Origin: Biomphalaria glabrata | Taxonomy: Eukaryota; Mollusca; Gastropoda; Planorbidae | NCBI RefSeq assembly: GCF_947242115.1 | Contig: NC_074716.1 | Coordinates: 2,611,501 to 2,675,500, forward strand | Length of the DNA stretch: 64,000 bases | Direction: 5' to 3' | Shown: in pieces, positions 11,905 through 23,139 of the stretch | How the letters are laid out: each line of letters begins with the position of its first letter | Numbering within the stretch: the stretch's first letter is position 1 | Position numbers and translations under genes: made by a program | The notes under the pieces: generated by a model | The model's database searches: none | Told to the model about the DNA's origin: nothing | The model's input: only the letters and a program-made list of their open reading frames with translations

Positions 11905-12395
11905 CAAAGTCAGACACACCAGAGAACAAGAGACAGACACACCAGAGAACAAGAGACAGACACACCAGAGAACAAGAGACAGACACACCAGCGAACAAGA
12001 GACAGACACACCAGAGAACAAGAGACAGACACACCAGAGAACAAGAGACAGACACACCAGAGAACAAGAGACACACCAGAGAACAAGAGACAGGCACACC
12101 AGAGAACTAGAGACATGCACACCAGAGAACAAGAGACAGACACGCCAGAGCACAAGAGTCAGACACACCAGAGAACAAGAGACAGACACACCAGAGAACA
12201 AGAGACAGGCACACCAGAGAACAAGAGACAGGCACACCAGAGAACAAGAGACAGGCACACCAGAGAACAAGAGACAGGCACACCAGAGAACAAGAGACAG
12301 ACACACCAGAGCACAAGAGTCAGACACACCAGAGCACAAGAGACAGACACACCAGAGAACAAGAGACAGGCACACCAGAGAACAAGAGACACCGT
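11905..12395. repeat. Minisatellite, 23-bp unit, about 21 copies
   Basis: The unit is ACACCAGAGAACAAGAGACA plus GAC. The unit has no stop in any forward or reverse frame, and 23 is not a multiple of 3, so every frame cycles through the same 23-residue pattern. The long open frames on both strands are a by-product of this. Confidence 0.95.
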
Positions 12396-12489
12396 CTCCT
12401 TATTTAAATTCCTTACGTTAAGTCCCACTATGAATAACAGGAGACCCCAATCATGCTGGAGACGGAGGCACCTCCCTCCTCCGGGAAGT

Positions 12490-13050
12490 AAGAGTTAGTA
12501 AAGACAGCTGATGACGAGTCTGATCAATAAAGCGAGGTCTGCTTTTTCCCCTCTTCAGCTGGCGCTCCGAGGCACTGTCTCTGCATAACCAGATACGAAT
12601 CTATAACACAAAGCTTCAGTCGGCCCTTCTGTACGGTACGGAGACATGGAGAGTCACTAAAACATATATATGGAAAAACTCCGGACCTCTATTAATAAAT
12701 GCCTAAGTGGATATTGAGAATTAGGTGGCCGGATAATCACAGTCAACTTGTGGGAGAGAGAATCAGGCAAAAACCCACAGCTCAAGATAGCAAAAAGCGA
12801 AAGTGGAGCTGGATAGGCCAGACCCTGCAAAAAAAAAAAAAAAAAAAACAGCGACCAATGTTGCAAGGCAGGCACTTGATTGGAATCTGCAAGGAAAGTG
12901 GGCAGACCCACGCAAACCTGGAACAGGTCAGTCATCGGTGAAGCTGAGGGTACTGACATGACATGGGAGCAGATGAAGAAAGCTGCTCAGAACGAGTTCG
13001 GTGGAGGGGTGTGGTTGCGGCCCCTTGGAGTTGGCAAGATTAAGTCAAGT
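12490..13050 (+). pseudogene. RL-type LINE 3' remnant
   Basis: Decayed + strand RT C-terminal region. I can read INKARSAF, VRYGDMESH, an N-K-C-L-S-G-Y block, the K-W-S-W-I-G-Q-T-L segment, then ESARKVGRPTQTWNRSV, EAEGTDMTWEQMKKAAQN and F-G-G-G-V-W. This order matches the tail of RTE-like LINE ORFs. Several stops and an A-run (12828-12848) break it. Confidence 0.75.
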
Positions 13051-13117
13051 TATATTCAAATACAATGAGACCGGATCTTGCTTGAATAGGATATCATCAT
13101 TGAAAAATGTAAAACAT

Positions 13118-13196
13118 TACTGACCAGCCCGTCTTGGACAAGTTGAACCTATGACATTCACATTATTAGTGCAATGCTCTATCAACTCGGCTGATA
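13118..13196 (-). tRNA. tRNA-like relic (Ile-AAT-like)
   Basis: On the minus strand AGCCGAGTTGATAGAGCATT resembles a tRNA D-arm/A box. TTGCA CTAATAA TGTGA pairs as an anticodon arm with AAT in the loop, and AGGTTCAAC resembles a B box. The acceptor and T stems do not pair well, so this is a pseudogene or a SINE head, not a working tRNA. Confidence 0.35.
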
Positions 13197-13259
13197 GTTT
13201 CTGAATTATAGAGACGTCTGAGTTTTTACTAACTTTTTCCTTACACCCAACTTCGACCC

Positions 13260-13630
13260 AGAAGTAGGAATTTCAAAATGATTAAAAAAAAAATTATAAA
13301 AAATATTTATTTTTAATCAAAGATTATATGAAGTGAAGTTTATCAATTAGTTTGGATCAGTCACGTATTTAAGTGTGTAATAGATCTATCACAATAACAA
13401 ATCAGTGCGATTAAAAATATTTTTACTAATTAGTTTTTGTTTTGTTTTTTTTGTAGTTTAGCACTATTTCATGCTTTTAGCTTTCTCACTACACAACGAT
13501 GCTATCCCTTGTCTGGGCCGATTGGGAAAATTGGGGGGGGGGGGGGGGGGGGGGGAAAGAGAGAGAAAGAAAGGGAATAGCTGGGGAGAGGGGGGGGGGG
13601 TACCAAAATCATTTTTCAATGCATTCGTTT
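13260..13630 (+). repeat. R2 dispersed repeat with long G tracts
   Basis: Homologous over about 350 bp to 24690-24980: TTTGGAT.AGTCA, the TAGAAATATTTTTAC/AAATATTTTTACT block, TTTTGTTT..., GCTTTTAGCTTTCT, then CTATCCCTTGTCTGG.CC..TTGGG. The unit includes a run of about 25 G at 13532-13556 and a second G10 run at 13591-13600. Confidence 0.6.
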
Positions 13631-13860
13631 AATAAAAAGGGAGATCACTAGCCTCCTCAAGTCGTGACTCTAGCCTCCTCAAGTCTTGACTCTAACCTCC
13701 TCAAGTCGGTTGCTACTGAGGTGTGTATGAAATAAAAGATTTGTTTCAAACTTACTTTAAAGCGGTGACCTATGAAAGGGACTGTTTCAGCTTATACCAC
13801 CACCTCAGTCAAGTAACATTTCTTCCCCTTGTTTGAGATACCAATAATTAATTAACTAAT

Positions 13861-14110
13861 TAAGATAAGATAAGATAATTTTATTGATCCAATCAAATGG
13901 AAATTCAGTTTGACTGCAATTGACAACATCAGCGTAACTACTGTACAATAACAGTAAAACAAATGCTGATTATTTTTTTATTCTTGTGTTGTCTGGTAAG
14001 AGAAATAATTGTAAAAACTTCTGCTTAATCCAAGATTGGGTGTCTAAAAATAACATGTACAAGATTTTTACCAGACAGACACACAGACAGAGTAAGTTCA
14101 TTTGATATAA
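13861..14110 (-). repeat. R1-type dispersed repeat and TAAGA run
   Basis: TAAGATAAGATAAGATAATT at the left is followed by ATTGATCCAATCAAATGGAA. At the right, TTTACCAGACAGACACACAG and GATATAAGCTTTGTAAA are the reverse complement of the R1 head (TTACAAAGCTTATATCAA...CTGTCTGT). The class is unknown. Confidence 0.5.
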
Positions 14111-14459
14111 GCTTTGTAAAAAAGAAATCATAAGTTTTAATATTACTAATCCATAAAAATTATTTGTAGTTAAGTCTAGGTGAAACCCCCTTCCTTAACA
14201 AGCTAATCAAGTGTTGGGGAAAAGAATTATTCCATGCACAAAAAATAAAACACACAAAGATATGACAGGTTTAAATCTCTGCTAAATAAGACATTTCAGA
14301 TCTCAAAGAAATGTAATACACAAGAAAACTCTCTCATGTAGTAGAAAGCCACAGAGTGGGGACAAAATCAAATTTAAAACTGCTAAAATATTCAAAACCA
14401 AGTCGCACTTTAAAGTGTTGGCTGACCACAGTGGCATCACACTTTATTCTCCCACACTT

Positions 14460-14610
14460 GAGTAATTAGCTGGAACGGGTTGCCTGAATCAGCCAGGAAA
14501 ACCAACCACAGAGTTGAGGTCATTGATTAACATGCATGACTAGAAGGACACATGACATGTCTGGGACGTAATTATCTTCTCTTTTTTTTGAAGTAACCTC
14601 TGTACGTAAG
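14460..14610 (+). mobile_element. JL LINE 3' fragment
   Basis: Contains CTGGAACGGGTTGCCTGA, AGCCAGGAAAACC, TCATTGATTAACATGCATGA and TTTGAAGTAAC.TCTGTA, the terminal coding and 3' tail sequence of the JL family (W-N-G-L-P and R-K-T-like residues). It is 5'-truncated. Confidence 0.8.
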
Positions 14611-14645
14611 AAAATTCACCCACCAGCTGAAGACACTCAAGCTAT

Positions 14646-14822
14646 GTTTGTAAAATGTTTTACATGTTTCGGATGTGCCTTCAGAGTTGAAGATAGTTTA
14701 CTTCCTAGTCCAAACCTCCCGCAGGACAACGGGAGCGGGCAGGGTTTGAACCCGAGACCATCGATAAATCCGAACGACAGTCAAGCGCACAAACCGCACG
14801 ACCAGGCAGCCATATCTCATCC
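14646..14822 (-). repeat. S1 tRNA-derived SINE
   Basis: On the minus strand, a head with TGCCTGGTCGTGCGGTTTG and the B-box-like GGGTTCAAACCCTGCC is followed by a body GAGGTTTGGACTAGGAAG and the tail CATGTAAAACATTTTACA. At least seven S1 copies are in this window. The same sequence in other frames gives spurious short proteins. Confidence 0.85.
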
Positions 14823-15313
14823 TGGTCTCTCCCCCCCCCCACACACACAAATTTTTTCACACCTTAATTGCCTGAATGATTTTTTGTTTTATTTGTACAA
14901 CCCCATCATGCAAGCAAAAGTTATTTCTATTTCACTGCAGTAGTAACAACAAAATGGATTGGTTATAAGAATAGATAGAACTTTCCCCAACAGAGACCAG
15001 GGTCCAGGGTGACACACTTTCTGAGTCCAACAGTGTCTGACAGGTTGGAGAGATGATACAAGACACTAAAAAAAAAAAAAAAACAGACACAAGAACTCTT
15101 TTGTTCCTTTGGCAATGAAAGAAAATTAAATCATTGAACAAGCTGTAACTTCCTGCTGTAAATGTCACATGCAATGTTGAAGTAATACTGGGCTGTGTGC
15201 TATTGGACTACAAGTTGTTTGCTCTAATCATGTATTGTTTTTCGTAATACACAATTGTAAAGTAAATTTCCTCACTGATGATAAAAGATTATTATTATTT
15301 AGATCTATCCTTA

Positions 15314-15623
15314 CAGGGCCGGTCCTACAGATTGCGGGGCCCTATGCGAAACGGATTGCGCGGGGCCTATTCTGGGTTGTCATTATAATGATAATTAGTG
15401 AAAATTAAGATTTTGAAAATAAATTTGTCTTTACATTTTATTCATACTTTACTTAGTACAAAATCACTTGTTAAATTAACTTAACGAGCCATCTACGGTA
15501 GATAGTACATTTTCTAACAAAAACAACAATAAGTTAAAATGGTTTAATTTTATCATTTACAACCAGAATTCGCGCGGGGCCTACTGCGGCCGCTTAGGTT
15601 GCAGTGGCCTAGGACAGGCCCTG
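15314..15623. mobile_element. M3 hAT miniature element
   Basis: Termini CAGGGCCGGTCCTAC and its near-complement (TAGGACAGGCCCTG), flanked by 8-bp duplications TATCCTTA / TACCCTTA (7 of 8). The interior GCGGGGCCCTATGCGAAACG and the AT-rich core match the longer relatives at 49573-50212 and 62780-63193. It is non-autonomous, derived by internal deletion. Confidence 0.85.
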
Positions 15624-16139
15624 TACCCTTACCAACCCCCACAACAAACATTTTTCAATTTAAATAAAAACAAAATAAAGGTAAATTTAAGAATGGAATT
15701 TTTAAAAATTAAAAAAAAAATAAATAAATAACTGATCAACACTGAAAGTTTCTTCCCGCAATTGCCATTACTTCTAGTGACACGAGTGGTTTACATCATA
15801 ATGTAAAGATGATAAAACTTGTGTTAGAAGCAAACTGAATTCTCACCCTTCATTTACTTTTAGCTGCCTTTTGATTTATGTTTACCACTAGTCAAGTGAG
15901 GAAATAGATTTCAATAGACATCCATGGCCATTGTTTCAATGGTATCATTGAGTCAAGAGGCACATGACTGTTTACACACTAGAAACGTTTTCTTGCTCAC
16001 AATTACCTCCCTGAGTGAAAAAAGAGGAACACTCAAAATCACTTACGAGAGAGAAAACTTATGAGATGTTTGAAACAACCAACAACACATCTCTATCTTT
16101 ATGGATGTAAGAGACTAAATTACACAGTACTAAGTTATT
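15624..16139. other. No gene seen
   Basis: AT-rich intergenic sequence without a coding pattern. Confidence 0.4.
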
Positions 16140-16640
16140 TGGTTGGATCTAACACCAGTAATGCTATGGTTGGATCAAACAATAGTACTGCTATGGTTGG
16201 TTCAAACATCAGTACTGCTATGGTTGGATCCTACAATAGTACTGCTATGGTTGGTTCAAACATCAGTACTGCTATGGTTGGTTCAAACATCAGTACTGCT
16301 ATGGTTGGATCAAACAATAAAATAGCTATAGTTAGATCCAACAAAAGTACTGTTACGGTTGGATCAAACAATAGTACTGCGAAGGTTGGTTAGAACATCA
16401 GTACTGCTATGATTGGATCAAAAAATAGTACTGCTCTGGTTGGTTCAAACATCGCAAGGCTATGGTGGGATCAAACAATAAAATAGCTATAGTTAGATCC
16501 AACAGCAGTACTACTATGGTTAGATCCAACAACAGTACTGTTATGGTTGGATCCAGCAATAGAACTTCTATGGTTGGATCAAACAACATTACTGCTATGG
16601 TTAGATTTAAACAGTATTGCTTAAAAAGTTGGATCAAACA
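16140..16640. repeat. Minisatellite, 27-bp unit, about 18 copies
   Basis: The unit is ATGGTTGGATCAAACAATAG plus TACTGCT. The 27-bp length keeps frames open on both strands (a V-G-S-N-N-S-T-A-M nonapeptide on +). Units diverge at random positions, including in codon positions 1 and 2, which argues against coding. Confidence 0.93.
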
Positions 16641-17789
16641 TCTAAAACCAAAAAAAAAAAATTTTTTTTTAAAGCAAAAAAAAATTTAAGAATTATTTTT
16701 TTTAAACCAACAGATCTCCATGCATTTCTATATGACTGTCAATTACAGTTTTTAATTCTATTACGTCATTAGTTTTCAGGGCTGATTTTATTAAAACTCA
16801 TCACCCTTTAAAAAAAAACCTTATATAAGCTTACTTAACCACAACAGAATAGTGTCTCTAGTCAAAGCTAAAAACAGAGACGAATGGTTGACCGTGTGGT
16901 GCCCCAACACTCTAACAGACTCAGGGATAGGTGAAGGACAATGGTAAATCAAAGTCTTGCATACAAGGACATTCTTTTGGTGAAATATTTTGACCTTTAA
17001 CCTTTTTTTTTTAATCTGCTAAAATAAGACTTACTCATTGTGGCAGTATATAGTCCAATCCAATAAGTAAATCACATTGTACTTAGGTTTGTGAATTCAC
17101 AGTTATCATCCAAATTAGAAAGTTCACATCACAAAAGTCTGAAATAAAAAGCAGGAATATATCTATCTCTTATGTTTATCTAGATGTACATTTTTACTTG
17201 GCAATAACAAAAGTATTTCTGCATATTAAGACAAAAAAGGCTCATTTCTAAGTGATATATGTGAAACAACAGCTCTTAGAGATTTTTATCATATTATATA
17301 TATATATATCCTCCTATGAATGGGACTCGTGTTGATGGAATATTTGTATTTATATAACCTATAATCTTAAATTAATTAATTAATCTTCCCACAATTCAAT
17401 TAAATTTTATGTTTAAATTAGTCTAACTGATCAAGGTAATAACTTTTGACTAGAACTAAGTTTATAATTTAATGATGTTACAACTGGTCTATTAATCTTT
17501 CTTACATAGGCTGAAGTGGATATGATATGAAAAAAAAACATGATTAGGCCTGGCATGATAGTTTAACTTTAAAAAGCGAAAAGCATTAATTTTTATTAGA
17601 TGAGTGTAGACGTCTAGATTGAATAATCTGCAATATATGTGATCTTGGATCCCCAAATATCCAGAGAAAAAAGCACCAGCACCTAGATCAGACTCTTCAA
17701 CACCATTGTTAAGCCAATACTACTTAAAGGAGAAGAAACCCGCAGAATCAGCGTCAATACCATGAGAAAAAAAAATAATCCAGGTATAC
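16641..17789. other. AT-rich, no gene; one LINE-tail motif
   Basis: GTGTGGTGCCCCAACACTCT at 16890-16945 resembles a motif shared with 32700-32740 and 33497-33545, possibly the 3' end of another LINE. Otherwise I see AT-rich sequence with a short AT run near 17297. Confidence 0.4.
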
Positions 17790-17990
17790 ACCAATACCTG
17801 CTTTTGTATATTTCTAAATTATGGTTCAGTGTTTTATGTACATTAATGATACTTTACTTTTTAGTCTTCTGTCCTGAAGTGTCTCTAAGTTTAGTGATTT
17901 TACTAATGGTGTTACTCTAAATGTGAATATTCTTTTTTTTTTATACATTTTTCAGAGTTCTTATGTTTTCTTGAGCTGATGAGTCCCAAA
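17790..17990 (-). mobile_element. JL LINE fragment
   Basis: Minus-strand JL coding segment: the complement reads as the L-E-T/V-S-L-N-L/E-S-L-Q-D-R-R region (GGACTCATCAGCTCAAGAAA onward). It is 5' and 3' truncated and clearly older than the 25-kb copy. Confidence 0.7.
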
Positions 17991-18209
17991 GAAAAGATTT
18001 AGATTTAATAATTAATTTGCAGAATTGCAACAGTAGATCATGAACACAGAAACTTGTCTAGATTTTAGATATCAAATTTAGATTTAAAACTAGATTATCT
18101 AAATTTCTAGGCTAGATCATGATTACTTTTGGACATTCGAAAAAAAAATATCTCCTAAAATGTAGATTTATTGACAATCTATTTATACATTTTCTTCTAA
18201 AGATGTTCC

Positions 18210-18590
18210 TGAAAAAATAAGATGATTATGTATCCATGAATTATAATTAGGTATCCATGAATTATATTGTCATGCATATTAATTTTTAGACTTAAAATCT
18301 GCTAGAAGGCATTGGTTTTCCTGGCTGATTCAGGCAACCTGTTTCATGCTCTAATGGCAGTAGACTTATAAGGAAAGAAGACTAAGCACTTGTAGGAATA
18401 TGCTTGTCTGAGTAAATTATTAGGTTCTGTTTTTTTATTATTTTTGTTAAGTTATGGTTTGGTTTAGTTTGTTTGTTTTTTTTTTACATTAATGCTACTT
18501 CACATTTTAGTATTCATCCTGAAGTGTCTCTAGATATAGTGATTTTACTAATGGTTTTACTCTAGTTCTGGTCAAATGTGAATATTAAGA
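18210..18590 (-). mobile_element. JL LINE 3' fragment
   Basis: Minus-strand JL end including GGTTTTCCTGGCTGATTCAG, CATGCTCTAATGGCA, ATTATTAGGTTCTGTTTT and the upstream CCTGAAGTGTCTCTA segment. A 22-bp stretch (TATCCATGAATTATA..) near its 3' tail is duplicated in tandem at 18229 and 18251. Confidence 0.75.
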
Positions 18591-19535
18591 GACAAGAAAA
18601 TTTAATAATGACACAATATGTTCAAGTGCCAGATGTCACGATGTCTTGATTGATATTATGATGGGATACAATGTGTTTTTGAAATTCTAGCTTTGGAATA
18701 GTTCTCTTTTAAAACAATTTTAGAAGTCTCAAACAATATCTCCCTTTATTGAGCTACATCTTCCCACCTTTTCTGTAACCATCCAATCTCCTTACACGCA
18801 CCAGGAATTTCCCAACCTTTACTAAGTTATTTTTAAAGCTGACGTAAATTCCATTTACAACATACACATCTATGACCTTTCGATGCAAATATTCAAACTA
18901 AAAATAAACTCGTGCAAAAACTGCTTTATGCTACATGACAAATAAGACAAATAGTTTGATTTTATTGGTCCAAACAAATGGAAATTCATTTTTGTGTTTT
19001 ATAAACCTCAGTCTGCTCAACATTTGTTCTAGTTTTTAAAAAATATTTTTTATCTTATCTATATCTAGATATAAAAAATAGAAAATCTAGATATATTTAT
19101 ATATCAATTATTTTACTAAACTAATCATAGTTAAATAGACTAGATTTTGTGACAATTTAGTCACTACCCTCTTGATATAAATAACCATACTAGATCTAGA
19201 TATTTTTATCTAATTAATAACATCCAGATCTAGAATTTAATGGATTATTTTTTATCTCTAGAGTCTAGATCCAGACTATAGTTATAGTTAGATCTATACT
19301 ATATAATATATATATATATATGACTATATTAACAAATGATCTCTAGACGAGATCCATTCAGACTAGACTCTAATTAGAGTCTCTATTATATTTAGATCTA
19401 GATGTCTAATTATTATTTCCAATTCTACTATTCATATCTACAAATCTTATAGTATAGAATCAGTCTAGATTCTAATTAGATATAGATGTCTAGATGGACT
19501 AGACTATTATTATAGACTCAACCCAACCAGCAGAG

Positions 19536-19703
19536 TTTGTAAAATGTTTTACATGTTTCGGATGTTCCTTCAGAGTTGATGATAATTACTTCCAAACCTC
19601 CCGCATGACGACGGGGGATAGGAGCGGGCAGTGTTTGAACCCTGGACCATCGATAAACCTGAACGACAGTCCAGCGCACAAACCGCACGACCAGGCAGTC
19701 ATC
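19536..19703 (-). repeat. S1 tRNA-derived SINE
   Basis: The same order as the 14646 copy: TTTACATGTTTCGGATGTTC, CCAAACCTCCCGCA, GAGCGGGCAGTGTTTGAACC, then CGCACGACCAGGCAGTCAT. Confidence 0.85.
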
Positions 19704-20949
19704 CAGAGAGACTGATCATACTGTTACTGTTGTGATGAGAGTCAGACTTACTAGGAATTACTAGTCTATCTAGTAGAATAATCTAGATCTAGATCTAAGT
19801 GAAAGTAAGTTGAATAAGTCGTCTAATCTAAGTAGTAGATTCTAGATCTTAGTCTGACTAGAGTGTCACTAGACTCTAGACAGACTGACTAGGCCACTAT
19901 AGAGTGACTAGATCTAGACTGCAGCTACATGAGCTTGAGTCTAGAGTCACTAGACAGAGTCATCTGAGTGTCAGTACTGTCACTGAGTGTCAGAGAGAGT
20001 CTCAGAGAGACAGATGTCAGATTTCTTCTTCTTCTTCATCGTTCTCATTGTTATGTTGGAGTGTTCATATGACTAGACCAATACATGAGATGAACTGCGC
20101 AGTGGTTCCATCCAAATCACAAGAAAGATGATGCTTACTATAAGCTATCCCGACAAGATGTCAGATGATACTCGAAATATCTTTTTTCTAGACATTATTA
20201 TAAATACTATACTATCCCCACTTTAATTACTTTAAATTATTATTTAAAAAGTGACTTAGAAGACTACTTTTAACTTTTCAATCTTTTGACTTTTTGTTAA
20301 TTAATTAATTTTATTAATGTTTTAGTAAATTTTTGTTTTTTATTAGTTTTACTTAAAATATATTCTAATCTAGATCAAGACCCGTATAAAAAAATTATAA
20401 ATATCTTACACTCATAAAAAACACCCGCACGAAACTCACAATGTACACAGCTATTGAAATAATCTATTAAAATAATTACAATTAAATAGATCTACAATGT
20501 ACATTACAAATTCTTCTTACAAGAAGGCTAACTCACCCTAAATTTATTTTTAGCCTAAACAGGAACTTCAAGTCACGTGACTGTGAAGATTAAAAGCCAT
20601 GCTACAATGTAGTTTAGTATAATTTGATAAATAAGCAAAGACACATGATAGATCTACATTTATAACAATCTCTCTATCTAGATCTAGCTTAATTGTTAAA
20701 ATTTACAATATACGTAAAGAAGTATGTCTGGATCTAAATGTAAATGGTGCTTTTAACCTATTTCGTTTTTTGTTTCTTTTTTTTTATTATTATAAGGGGA
20801 CCTTACACATATATGTTTTAAAATTTCCCACTGATGTAAGTTAATTCCCTTTACACCAGTTTTCTGTAGCATCATAGTTCCACACTTTCAAGGAGGACCT
20901 CAGAGCAGTGGACACCATTTGAGAAGAGGCTTCAGACATTGCCCTATTG

Positions 20950-21275
20950 CAGGGGTTCTCAGCCTGTGGATCGCGACCCCCATGGGGGTCGATTGACGAT
21001 TTGCCAGGGGTCGCCTAAGACCATCAAAAATAAGGATTGTTAATAATAATAATAATAATTATTATTATTATTATTATTATTATATAATAATAATAATAAT
21101 AATAATCTTTATTATCTTTATTATTAATTATTATTATTTGTCTTACAATTTGTGCATTACACCAAACAAAAAACATTCTTCTATTGCTGTATGTGTGTGT
21201 ATGGGGGGGGGGGGTCGCGGCAGAGTGGGATATTGTAAAAAGGGGTCGCCGAGCTTAAAAGGTTGAGAACCGATG
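20950..21275 (-). mobile_element. M1 hAT miniature element with TAA/TTA insert
   Basis: Left end CAGGGGTTCTCAGCCTGTGG and right end GGTTGAGAACCGATG, flanked by a perfect 8-bp duplication CCCTATTG (20942-20949 and 21276-21283). Between the M1 halves lies a palindromic (TAA)n(TTA)n(TAA)n tract at 21038-21140, which makes this copy longer than its roughly 205-bp relatives. Confidence 0.92.
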
Positions 21276-21337
21276 CCCTATTGAGACAACTTGGCGCCCA
21301 AAGTGCTGTACGGTGCTGGAGGATCTAAATTTGCTTG

Positions 21338-21512
21338 TTTTGTAAAATGTTTCACAAGTTTCGAATGTTCCTTCAGATTAGAAGATAATGACATCCTAGC
21401 ACAAACCTCCCGCAGGATGACAGGGGTTGGCAGCGGAATGAGTTCGATCCCAGGACTACCGAAACCACCGAATGACGGTCCAGAGCGCATACCCTACGAC
21501 CAGGAAGCAATC
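21338..21512 (-). repeat. S1 tRNA-derived SINE
   Basis: S1 copy 62 bp beyond the M1 element. It keeps the TTGTAAAATGTTTCACAAGT tail, CCTCCCGCAGGATGAC and the CCTACGACCAGGAAGC head. The B box is altered (GAGTTCGATCC). Confidence 0.8.
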
Positions 21513-21639
21513 TTAAGTAAGGTGATGGATTTACCTAATCCTCATCCAAATAGGCCATTAGGTGCACATTGAAATGTCATATTGAAAGTTACAGAAGTAG
21601 GGTATCAATGACAATTCTAATATGGAACATTTTGAGCCT

Positions 21640-22075
21640 ATTAAAACAATTTTAATTTACATAAATGATTTACCAAATATAGCAGTGAGATTCATAACAA
21701 ATGAATATTCACATTTGACTAGAGTAGCACTAAATTACTAAATTTAGAAAGCCTTCAAAAGTAAAGTAGCAATTATACATAAAACATTGAACCATAATCT
21801 TCAAATACAAAAACAAAATTTAATAAAATACTCTGAAAGACACAAAGATAAAGGAACATTCCTCGTCCTATATGCTAGGACAAATTAGTACAAATACTCC
21901 TTCTTCCCTAGTGCTATTAGAGCATGGAATGGGTTGCCTGAGCTAGCCAGGAAAACCAGTGACTTGGCAGAATTAAAGTCATTGGTTAATATGCATGACT
22001 AAATGCATGACGCGTAGGATGTAATCATCTTTTCTTTTGAAGTAACGTCTGTATTATATAAGAAGATAAGATAAA
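21640..22075 (+). mobile_element. JL LINE 3' fragment
   Basis: Reads through ATAAATGATTTACCAAATAT (the I-N-D-L-P-N motif), then jumps to AGCAGTGAGATTCATAACAA and the C-terminal region ending M-H-D, stop, and an AAGATAAGATAA tail. The missing middle indicates an internal deletion. Confidence 0.85.
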
Positions 22076-22603
22076 ATGTATCCTTAAAAAAGATTTCATT
22101 TGCCCAGACCACACAACTTTACAAACAAAAATTTTTGCTTCACCTTCACCAGTTGAACCACTCAAAATCTGTCGACCGTCTTTCTCCACTCCATTCTGTC
22201 CTTTGCCTTGGATTGAATTTCTTTAAATGTTGTCTCCCATCGCTTTCTCTGTCAGTCTCTTCTTTTTCCTGGTACTGTTCCTTGAAGGAAGGTCTATGCC
22301 AGGTGGTTGCGAGCCCTGAGGACCTAGTGATGTGGAAATACAGTTTACGTTTGAGTTGTTTTTTTTTCTTTTTGACAGTGTTTAGCAGGTAATCGTGGGG
22401 TCCAATTGCAGTATTAATCCTCCAGGTGTGAATGTACATTTTATTTTTTTTTTTTTAATATAGTTACAATGTTTTGTTTTGGTGTAATGCACAAATAGTA
22501 AGACATTTTCCTTATAAAGATTATTATTTGTATTATTATGATTAATTTATTATGGGGTCTTTGTAAGCGATGTCAAAAAACCTTTTTCTTTTTAATTATC
22601 GTC
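22076..22603. other. No gene seen
   Basis: Open frames at 22135-22439 overlap on opposite strands in pyrimidine-rich sequence. Neither shows a recognised motif. Confidence 0.4.
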
Positions 22604-22795
22604 CAGGGGCGTAGCTAGGAATTTTCTATCGTTTGGGGGCCCGGGGGGGCTTGACCTCTTTGGGGGCCCCTGCATTTTGCGTAATATTTATTTTTTATGT
22701 AAAAAAACACTCATTTGGGGGCCCCCTTCAAGTGGGGCGCCAGGGTGGATTTTCAAATCCTCCCCCCTCCTCCCCCCACCCTAGTTACGCCACTG
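22604..22795 (+). mobile_element. M2 hAT miniature element
   Basis: Termini CAGGGGCGTAGCTAGG and CCTAGTTACGCCACTG, with a perfect 8-bp duplication TTATCGTC (22596-22603 and 22796-22803). The interior contains GGGGGCCC blocks, CATTTTGCGTAATATTTA and GGATTTTCAAATCC, shared with 43498-43683 and, more weakly, 26989-27160. Confidence 0.92.
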
Positions 22796-22879
22796 TTATC
22801 GTCTCTCTTTTTTTTTTTTTTCATTTAACATTCATTTAGGTATTAAAGAAAAAAAAATAATCACTCTTTTGGTTGTATA

Positions 22880-23139
22880 AAAGAAGTATTCCCTTTAAAA
22901 AAAAAAAATTAATATTTTTCTTTTTTTTTTTTACGCACCATTACATATATCTATATCCCATGAGAACATACAATTTAACACCAGCGTAATACCATCAATG
23001 GTTTGCTTTAATGTGTTTGTGTGTTTCGAGTAGCGATGGACCGAACACCAGAAGCTAGGGAATAAAACTTAGGAAATAAGTAAGCACTAACTTCATCTTG
23101 TTAAAAGATTAGAGTGTAGCACCATTCTTATCTTATCTT
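22880..23139. other. AT-rich, no gene seen
   Basis: A and T runs followed by ordinary sequence up to the TCTTATCTTATCTTAT tail of the next JL copy. Confidence 0.4.

Larger units (their letters stand above)
17990..20700. other. CTAGA-rich AT domain without genes
   Basis: The words TCTAGA, CTAGAT and AGATCTAG recur dozens of times, densest at 19030-19930, in otherwise AT-rich sequence. It holds one JL fragment and one S1 SINE. I see no exon with supporting splice signals. Confidence 0.55.

Noticed and set aside
11891-12428. Six overlapping open frames of 70-186 codons on both strands
   Set aside because: They come from a 23-bp repeat with no stop in any frame. No start context, splice signal or codon bias supports translation.
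13118-13196. Functional tRNA gene
   Set aside because: The anticodon arm pairs but the acceptor and T stems do not. Kept only as a relic. The relic at 35207 lacks the whole anticodon arm.
16061-16689. Open frames repeating V-G-S-N-N-S-T-A-M and its complement
   Set aside because: A 27-bp minisatellite. Substitutions fall at all codon positions and both strands are open.
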